This document shows, one piece after another, positions 11,892-64,000 of a stretch of DNA of 64,000 nucleotides. Every line of letters begins with the position of its first letter. The first letter of the stretch is position 1. The notes below the pieces were generated by a model. It had not been told where the DNA came from and ran no database searches. It saw nothing but the letters and a program-made list of their open reading frames with translations. This stretch comes from Phoebastria nigripes (lineage: Eukaryota; Chordata; Aves; Procellariiformes; Diomedeidae): NCBI GenBank assembly GCA_035582835.1, contig JAYKAV010002375.1, forward strand, positions 434,001 through 498,000, in the 5' to 3' direction. Both the position numbers and the translations under genes were made by a program.

Positions 11892-14784
11892 GTAGTGAGA
11901 TATTAAAACAATCCAGCTATCTTTGACTGCAAAGCAGGTTATTTTTTTTTGCAGATATCTATCACCACAGAGAATAGGCAACAGCACTTACTTAGACCTC
12001 AGTGCTGCCCCAGTTACATGCAGGCGGAAATGCGTACTCTGAATAATCCTACTGAGCAATTCCCACTACATAAAGATAGTATGAGGATAGGTCTTACAGG
12101 ATCAGGGCCTCATTAATGACTATGGCATATAGTCACTACTGGTGTCAGGAGGTGCCGTACTGCTGGAGCTAGTGGTGATGTACTAGGTACAAATCTAGTG
12201 TCACACATGACAACAGGCACACAGAATATTAATTGCATCATCATTGTACTTTTTTGTTGGCCTGTTTTTTGAGTTGCAAAACTGGAATTATACATAGATC
12301 TATTAATTATCATTCCATGCTGATAAGGATATATTTAACATTATTTATGTAGTTTTGTGGTCTTACTGGAAAGCCCTCTGTAGTTCTCATGTAATTAAAA
12401 AGTAGCCACATGATTCTTGTGTCCAAGCAACTATGTTTTATTTTTTTAACCTTTAACCCTAGTCATGCTCTTCATCTTTTAATGCTACTTTCCTCTGATC
12501 TTTCTCATGACACTGCTAATTAATTTGTTAACTCACACTAACTATAATGTTGCTTCTCCTCGACACAAAGAAACACAGCTGAAGGAACAGAGGAATTAAT
12601 TTCTATCATGGGACTATAGGCACTTTCAGTAATTGTTTATAATCTATATCATTTCATGGAGGAACATAACTGGAGAAATCAAAATGTCCTTGTTTGTTCA
12701 TTTTTAAGCACTAATATATCTTTCAATAGCAGTACATGTTGTATGACAGAATGCATTCATGATGAACTTCATCTAAAGATCAATGGTATCCACCAGAATC
12801 TTTTCATTAATTTAATTGCTTTTTGTTTCAAGCATACTCTGAATAACTCAGGTGCATCTAAGTTATTTTTCAGCATATTTTACAGTATGATCAGTCAGTG
12901 CTCAGACAAAAAGTAGAAGGCTTATACATCCTTTGGTTTACTAGTATCATGAAATTCATACACCTCTAAATGTCCCAGAGATACAAAAAACTGTACTAAT
13001 CACGTCCCCAGTTTTCTGATTTTTGTATGTATTCCTGATCTAAGCTTACTAGCTTAAACAGTTCTTTACAAATATCATGAAATAGAATAAACATTCTGCC
13101 TTGTTGGTGAGCTGTTTGTGAAACCCTAATATTTTCAATCTGGCAGATAATCGCTTATGTAACAGATAGCTGCTACCAAGCTTGCTTAGCAGATGTCAAG
13201 CATCTTGTCAAGATGTCAGTAACTTAGAAATGTGTGGCATTTAAGTTAGGCAATCTGTTGCCTTGACTGAATGAAAAGCCTCTAACACTGCAAATTCAAA
13301 CAGCAGAAATGTTTTGCTGTAGTTAAATTGCCTTGCTACTGATGGCTAGTCCTAGCATTCAAAGCAGAACTAAAATAAGCCGAGGCATGAGGCAGAGGTC
13401 ACTTTGGCCACTGCAGGACCATTTCTGAGAAGAATGGGCATAGTATTCACATTAGTCGTATCTCAGAAGTTGTGCACTTTCTGTCACCGGGCAGGTGCTC
13501 AAAGCATGTGAGCGTGCTGAAACAAACACAGCTGGATTTATGCGAGATGTCATGCCAGCCCTCTGCTCTTCCCAGGGAACGCAAACACCATAAGCACATC
13601 TAAGAGAACCTGCAACCTGGATCATACATGTTGCTTATTTTTCTCCTCTGGGGCTTGTCCAGAAAGAACAAGTGTAGCTGTCTTAATGCAACCCTAGCAA
13701 AACCTTTCCACTTTCCATATTGTCTGTGCTGTGCCTCCATCATTTAGCAATATTTACAATATGTGTGTAGTGATCACATCTTTCAGCACTGCAATGAAGC
13801 TGGATCTGGAATGATGATAAACAGATGTTCACCAGCCTGTGGCTACTAGAACAATTTATGCAACAAAGGAACTGCTGGATCACTCTCAGGTGATGCTAAT
13901 GCAATTTTGATGACAGGGAATTTGGAGTGAAATGCTTTTCTTCAGTATAACAGTGCATTGAAATACAAGCAATAATGTCAGATTTCTTGATTTTTTTTTT
14001 TTTTAAGAGAACATTAACTTTCAGTCAATATGCCCTTTAAATATTCTTTTGTTGGGACTCTCAGCCATTACATTCTTTGACTCTGCAAGGGAACTTTGAT
14101 TAAAAGCACTTTGGGGAAGAATATACATTTCTGAACTCACAAAACGCAGTTTTCTCCACTTAGTAAACTGTATGAAGGAAAATATTTGCAGTACCCTTGC
14201 TTTCACCACTTTCATATGAAAAATAACTACTCATTGTTTTAATTACTTTTAAAATGGCTAAAAAATAGTGACTCCTTTTAAATCAATTAAGTTTTTGCCA
14301 TAAAAGCCTGAACCTGTCTTCTGGGAATAGTTGTTCTTTCAGGCATCCAAATCAGCTTAAGAATGAGTCCAATTTTAAAACTGATTTTAGGTGGCCAAAA
14401 ATACAAATAGGCACCTAATCACTTTTATTCTATAATATGGTCTATGGTAAGAACCACATCATCAGATGTTGGTTAAGTGTTTGAAAGGTAGGTGTCTAAT
14501 CAAAGTTGGACATCTAGGCTCCCCCTGGAATTGACAGTGAAGGTAAATACCTCCAAAGGTTACATCGTCTTACCTGCTGAAGAACAGGCTGAATCAATTC
14601 CTGGAAATGTCTTTTCTTGAGCAGCATGAGAAATTCTTGATGCACAAACTTCTAAAATAAATCTCCTTCCTAATGTCTTCATGTCTACTTCTGAAGAGCA
14701 TGTTCAGGCCCTCTCTGCATCTCTAGGAATTGAAATACTTCTGAAAGCTTTCTGTAAGGCAAGTGAAATGTCTAGTTCTTGTTT
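11892..14784. other. Intergenic region between SPX and GYS2
   Basis: This is the gap between two convergent genes. It is AT-rich with only small, overlapping frames on both strands. I see no RNA gene, no clear repeat apart from short A/T runs, and no protein similarity. Confidence 0.65.
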
Positions 14785-15048
14785 AGAATCATAGAATCAT
14801 TAAGGTTGGAAAAGACCTCTAAGATCATCAAGTCCAACCATCAACCCAACACCACCATGCCCCACTAAACCATGTCCCTAAGTGCCTCATCTACACGTCT
14901 TTTAAATACTTCCAGGGATGGTGACTCCACCACTTCCCTGGGCAGCCTGTTCCAATGCTTAACCACTCTTTCAGTAAAGAAATTTTTCCTAATGTCCAAT
15001 CTAAACCTCCCCTGGCGCAACTTGAGGCCATTTCCTCTCGTCCTATCG
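14785..15048 (-). mobile_element. CR1 LINE, 5'-truncated copy
   Basis: The plus strand starts 'agaatcatagaatcat' and continues with 'ggttggaaaagacctctaag', 'catcaagtccaacc' and 'cttgaggccatttcctctcg'. This is the reverse complement of the well-known avian CR1 3' end, including the ATGATTCT octamer tail. The element therefore lies on the minus strand with its 3' end at 14785 and is truncated at about 15048. Only the last 260 bp or so remain, with no reverse transcriptase, so it cannot move on its own. Confidence 0.95.
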
Positions 15049-15448
15049 TTTTCCTATTGTTGTGAGGTTCAGTTATTCCCCAAGCACTTTGAAGTTTCAG
15101 GTGCTTGTCAAAATTATGTCTGTAGGGCAGATGTGTTTTTGGAATTCTTTTAGCATTATTTGTTATGATTAGGTCTCTTCTAGAAGAAGTGAAATAATTG
15201 GAACTAATTGGACTAATGGGGCAATTGGAAGAACTAGAGTTACTCATCTTTGAATGTTGTCACATTGCTCTATGGCATGTAGGTTTGTCTGCAGGGGAAG
15301 GTGTTACTTAAGGAAATTTTGTCATTCTCTGTAGCCAAGTCACATTAATTTCCTCCCAAACTGGTTTGTTAACCAACTTAGAAACTAAGACAAGATGAAA
15401 ACAATAAAAGAGACATACCAGAGGAATCAGAAAATAAACGGTCTGCTG

Positions 15449-15454
15449 TTTATT
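15449..15454 (-). terminator. GYS2: Distal candidate polyadenylation signal of GYS2
   Basis: TTTATT on the plus strand is AATAAA on the minus strand, 674 bp after the GYS2 stop. It is used only if the proximal signal at 15904 is skipped. Confidence 0.4.
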
Positions 15455-15903
15455 GTGGGTCTAAATGACTTCAGAAAGATGACTTCATTTGTCTCTAAAA
15501 TTCAAATGCCCACTGCATAAGACTTTATATTGTTCCACAGGAAGTATGTTTTATCACTGGATCAAGAAACTTCTATGTGCTGTAAAAAAATCTTTTAAAT
15601 GATGTAAGCTTACAATAAACAGCATAAGGAAAAAGAAAGACCATTTTCTTTTCAGTGTATCTTTTTTAACCCTGCAGAGGTTTCCCCAGTGTAACACTTT
15701 TTTCTCTAAATGTTTTGAGCTCTGTCTTAAAGTTCATGTTAGTTAGGAGGGGAAAAGAGGGAACATAAATGAAGCAGGAATACATTTGGGACACCCATAA
15801 TGGAGCTATCAGCATAGACTATGATTAATATAGATGAATATGTAGACAAAGGTATGATCTGCAGTTTGTATAAGCTCCTGAGGGGACTGTCACATTCTCT
15901 AGG

Positions 15904-15909
15904 TTTATT
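15904..15909 (-). terminator. GYS2: Proximal candidate polyadenylation signal of GYS2
   Basis: AATAAA on the minus strand, 219 bp after the GYS2 stop codon. It is the first canonical signal downstream and so the most likely one. Confidence 0.5.
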
Positions 15910-16127
15910 AAGCTTGAGAAATCTCTTCTACCTCAAAGGGGCACAGCAGAGTTGTCATTTAAACTACTTTCAAGGTGAAATAATATTAGGCTTTCCAACA
16001 GTATAGCTCAAGTAACATTTAAGATTCCCCTAATTATATCACACTGTCCTTAACACAAAGCTTGCCAAGCCTACAGGAGAAACTGTTGAATGGATGGAGA
16101 GACCCTGCCAGGGTGAGAGCAACAAAT

Positions 16128-60683
<44,556 letters not shown>

Positions 60684-60960
60684 TTTCTTCAGCCGTCAAA
60701 TGCTCACCACACAGGCCACAACAGTTAGCAAATGTCCAGTTAATGTGGCAGTTCTCTGCAGTTCTGGTTAGAGCAGTCTGCCAGTGTGCTAGGCTCTGAA
60801 GAGAAAATTATTCCGATAGCTGGGAGCTAATGGGTTTAAACTGTCTGACCACCAGCAATAAATTGGCTCAGTGAAATCCTCAGGGCTTGAGAAGCAGCTG
60901 CTNGTAGAGGTAAGAATTTAAGACTGACCTGAGAAAGGTCTCGACTGTTTTGGGGCCGGG
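60684..60960 (-). promoter_or_regulatory. GYS2: Probable GYS2 5' UTR and proximal promoter
   Basis: On the minus strand the 200 bp before the ATG contains no other ATG. Further up are TTTAAA near 60833-60838 and a CCAAT box inside GAGCCAATTTAT at about 60863-60874. These could be core elements for a TSS near 60800, but the TSS cannot be fixed from sequence. GTTAATG near 60738 resembles an HNF1 half-site. Confidence 0.4.
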
Positions 60961-62884
60961 GCTCTTTCTTTTTCTTCTCTTAGAGGGAGGTAAAAAATTG
61001 TTTTGAGCTCCTCAGCCACAGCATTCAGTATCTACCACCTCAGGGACAACTGAAACTTGACGGTTGTAAATTCAGCACTGCCCTGAGCAAACTCCATGAG
61101 GGAGGACACTTTCAGTTCACCACCTGATTTGAGTCCGGCCTCTGGGCCCTCCCCTCAAGATACACCCTCTCATTAACACCCATGGACCTTCTCTATCTGC
61201 TGGCCACTTATCAACTGGGTTAGCAGACTCATTCTACATGATGTCTCTTAGATTACTTGCCAGGTTAAACACTGCTACCTATTCTTGTTCAGTTCACCAG
61301 TCTGTAAGCACTAGTTTACCTCATACCCTTCCTCCAAAATTAACTCCAGCTGTGTTCCCAGGGCTCTGCGCAAGCTGTTGTCTTCATTCTGCTCTCAAGC
61401 AGCCCTGCAGCCCTGAGAGCTTTTACAAACAGAGCTGCAAAGGCTCTATCCCTACTTTGGCACGCACTTTGGCCCTCCTTGCAGTCCTGTTCCCTGATTT
61501 TCCGCCTGGTTTCTCTTTTTCTATGCCACAGCTCTTTTCTGGCCTCTGGGCTCATGTCCTCTGCCCAGGGAAACTAGCGAGTAATAAGTCAGGGAACAGT
61601 ATGCTCCTGTCTTGCTCCAGCACAGACCTGGGATGCTGCAAGCAGTGCACACACATCTGCAGAGATGTTGGTCCCTGACCGACAACCCTCGCAACCTGAG
61701 ATCCTCAAAACTCCACAGAGCAGCTGCCTGCTTGGAAGATGCTTATGTGCTTACACGTCTGGTTGAGAAGCCAGTGCTTCTGGGACAGCTGTGTAAGTTG
61801 AATCCGATTCTGAGCTTAGAGCACGACCTGCCCAAAATCTGCAGTTCAGCAGTGAGCAAATCTCCAGGTGAGATCCAGGGTGTCTCTGGCACTGTGGAGA
61901 ATAACATTGCACCAGCAGGCATGGACTACGTAGTAACACTGAGGGAAAGGCTCTGAGCTCAGTTAAGACAAGTCCAAGGCAATTGGTTTAGAAGACAGGC
62001 TGCATGAAAGTCTCTTAGACATAACATAATACAGCTAAGCCTACCTTAACGGCTAACTATCCCCCAAAAGACTCGCTCTTCCACTTACACTTCCCATGCC
62101 TTCTCTGCGCTTTCGGCAGTCAGACCCATCCCTGAGTTGATGGATACAGCTCACCAAACTAACCTAAGGACGCAGAAAACTTTTTTGCCAAGCTAGGAAC
62201 TAGAGCTGTCTCAGCAAAGAGCCTGGCAAGAGGGGATGGAGCAGCACGGCTGGGAACAGGGAGAGATGGGAAAGGTGAGAGCAAATGCTGCCTTGCCTTT
62301 CCAGCCAGTGGAGCGGGCAGGCAGGCTCAGCTGTGCTGTGGCACTTCACCCGCAGGCTGGGCTGTGCGTCGGAGGAGAGGTTTCCCTTCTAGGTTAACTG
62401 GAAGGCATTACAGCCTGCCCAGGGAAGGATTCAGCGTTTTATTGGCTGGATCTTTTTGTCTCAATGGTTTGAGTTGCCCTGTTTATCAGTTTATGTAAAA
62501 AAGCCTGGCCAAGAATCATTATTTTTGGAGCAGCGGTGGCTTTTACTACCTGGAGGAGGTAGGAAACCGTATCATCCTATAGGTTAAAAATCGTGTTGCT
62601 TAAAAGAAAAAACAGTAATACTTTAAGGCNTACTTCATTTCTGAACCATCCAATCTGCCCGAGTCACATTTTCACACTTCTCCCTGGAAACCCTGAGGGC
62701 GAGGCTGAAAGCTGCCAGTCTCACAAAGGCCATCTCAGGTGACGAGTGGAGAAAGCAAAAACAAGGCAGCCCACAAGCCCGTCTTAATCCCAGAGGCTTT
62801 CGTCAGCCCTGCGTCAACAAATACACTGCAAAACCAGACATTTTACACGCGACAGCAGGGGCGGTTACTCCACAATCTGCCTCA
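60961..62884. other. GYS2 upstream region, no gene recognised
   Basis: Sequence of higher GC than the introns. The longest open frame of the window (61238-61678, + strand, 146 codons) lies here but shows no domain, and a second frame overlaps it at 61612-61956. Neither resembles a known family. Single N at 62630. Confidence 0.5.
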
Positions 62885-63012
62885 CTAATGGCGGCCTATG
62901 AACCGAGACCCTAGCGCAGCGGCTGGGGACTGCTTCCCGCCCCGCCGACCCTCGCGCCGGGCCCCGCTGCTGCCATCCTGCCCGCGGGCCGCCAGGGGGC
63001 GCCGCCTAACGG

Positions 63013-63136
63013 CCGCCATGTCAGGCCGCCGCCATGTCAGGCCGCCGCCATNNNNNNNNNNNNNNNNNNNNNNNNNNNNNNNNNNNNNNNNNNNNNGCCG
63101 CCATGTCAGGCCGCCGCCATGTCAGGCCGCCGCCAT
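63013..63136 (+). repeat. 16-bp GC-rich minisatellite with CCGCCAT cores, split by a gap
   Basis: The unit is GCCGCCGCCATGTCAG. CCGCCAT cores start at 63013, 63029 and 63045, then after the N run at 63098, 63114 and 63130, always 16 bp apart within each side. The core resembles the YY1 site (CCGCCATnTT) and, read forwards, a Kozak-like GCCGCCATG. Confidence 0.93.
63052..63096. other. Assembly gap inside the minisatellite
   Basis: Forty-five N bases. Cores on the two sides are 53 bp apart (63045 to 63098), not a multiple of 16, so either the gap length is only an estimate or the array is interrupted. The true copy number is unknown. Confidence 0.95.
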
Positions 63137-63145
63137 CCCGTCGGC

Positions 63146-64000
63146 CCGTTGCACTAACTGACGTGATGGCAGGCAGAGGCACTGGGGTATCTCACTAGCA
63201 GAACTGTCGGTGGGTTTGTTTGTAGTGTTAGGCGGTATATATGAACTTTTATTTAGCAAAAATGAGATCCCTGCCAGAGGAACTCATGCCTGCTCGCTCT
63301 AATTACGAGTAACTACCGCAAGCTGCAGCTTCCCAGAGGGGAACTAGATGGGTTTGCAGGTGTGTGGGGCCCATCATCACTGCTGGCTGGGTACCACTGT
63401 CCTCTACAGTCCTTTGAATCTCATTCAAAGATGCTGAAGTCAAACTGCCAACACCAGTTACCTCTCCAGGGATGACAAGCAAACCTCTAGTAGTGATGCC
63501 AGGTAGGCAGTGGCACTGGCTCACTGACATATCATTGTCCCTAATTATTCAAAAGCCTAAAAACCATGCAAATAATTTTAGAACAATGAACTGAAGTTGT
63601 AATAATAAAATGTTTAAGTTCTGTATATAGTCTGTGGTTTCCAGGTTCTTGGGTGTCATGTTTTTCCAGCTTTTGTAATAGGAGGATACTTCCTTTACTT
63701 TTTGAATTTGACAAAAGATGTTATAACCCCTTAAACATTGGAGAATGGGTTTGAAGGAATCGTCAGGTACCCCAGGATAATTTCACAAGCACTGGCAACA
63801 CCATCATTGGGTGAACCTGGGCAACTGATGTAACTCATCTTTCGCAGGTTGAAGATAATACTCAAGGGTTTTTTTAAGTGTTTCTGATCTGATAAAAAGT
63901 GCTCAATAGCACTATGAATATTAGTATTCCTTCATATTCAGAGTACATTTCACTTTATCCAATCTGCATGTCTTAAAGAAGCTTTTTTTCACAGTGCCAT
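63146..64000. other. Right-edge region, no gene recognised
   Basis: The sequence returns to AT-rich. There is an AATAAA on the plus strand at 63604-63609 and one on the minus strand at 63248-63253. I found no LDHB coding sequence, although synteny predicts LDHB beyond the edge on the minus strand. Confidence 0.55.

Larger units (their letters stand above)
62885..63145. promoter_or_regulatory. Small CpG-rich block, candidate promoter or regulatory element
   Basis: By eye, dense in CpG and very GC-rich in a window that is otherwise AT-rich and CpG-poor. Examples are 'cttcccgccccgccgaccct', 'cgcgccgggccccgctg' and 'cctgcccgcgggccgcc'. It includes the 16-bp minisatellite and an ATGGCGG at 62888. 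It lies 2.2 kb upstream of GYS2. Whether it drives GYS2, a non-coding RNA or nothing is unknown. Confidence 0.6.

Noticed and set aside
61238..61678. A 146-codon open frame as a protein gene
   Set aside because: No domain, signal or family resemblance, it overlaps a second frame, and its composition is that of random GC-richer DNA. It is kept only as a low-interest finding.
62898..63161. Open frame through the CpG-rich block starting MNRDPS
   Set aside because: It runs through 45 unknown bases and through a 16-bp repeat that shifts frame at every unit. The Arg/Pro-rich translation is a product of GC content.
63253..64000. LDHB 3' end, expected by synteny
   Set aside because: Reading the minus strand gave no lactate dehydrogenase C-terminal sequence, so the gene must lie beyond the window.

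Overview
The window looks like a piece of bird nuclear genome, most likely from a neognath. It has vertebrate GT-AG split genes with long AT-rich introns, a 5'-truncated CR1 LINE with the typical avian 3' end, few repeats overall, and the vertebrate gene neighbourhood SPX-GYS2. The species cannot be named from the sequence alone. Isolated N bases and two short N runs show that it is a draft assembly.

Layout: 1-5590 is intergenic with no gene I can support. By known vertebrate synteny the next gene to the left should be GOLT1B. 5597-11891 (+ strand) holds SPX, the spexin/neuropeptide Q precursor. It has six coding exons, gives a 117-residue prepropeptide, and carries a TATA-like box and an AATAAA signal. 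11892-15448 is the gap between two convergent genes and contains a CR1 copy at 14785-15048. 15449-60683 (- strand) holds GYS2, liver glycogen synthase. I could place all 16 coding exons with consistent phases, giving an intact frame of 704 residues. 60684-62880 is the GYS2 upstream region. About 62885-63145 is a short CpG-rich block containing a 16-bp minisatellite with repeated CCGCCAT motifs, interrupted by an assembly gap. 63146-64000 has no recognised gene. LDHB is expected beyond the right edge.

The two genes are unrelated in biochemistry. SPX makes a secreted amidated 14-residue peptide hormone, which in other vertebrates acts on galanin receptors 2 and 3 in feeding and metabolism. GYS2 is the rate-limiting, phosphorylation- and glucose-6-phosphate-controlled enzyme of hepatic glycogen synthesis. 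They are neighbours by old synteny and are transcribed towards each other.

I did not find a new multi-gene system. The points most worth a second look are the CpG/YY1-like minisatellite block, two in-frame acceptors at GYS2 exon 4, the loss in this bird spexin of the dibasic site that frames NPQ(53-70) in human, a canonical E-box just inside GYS2 intron 1, and several MIR-like ancient SINE fragments.
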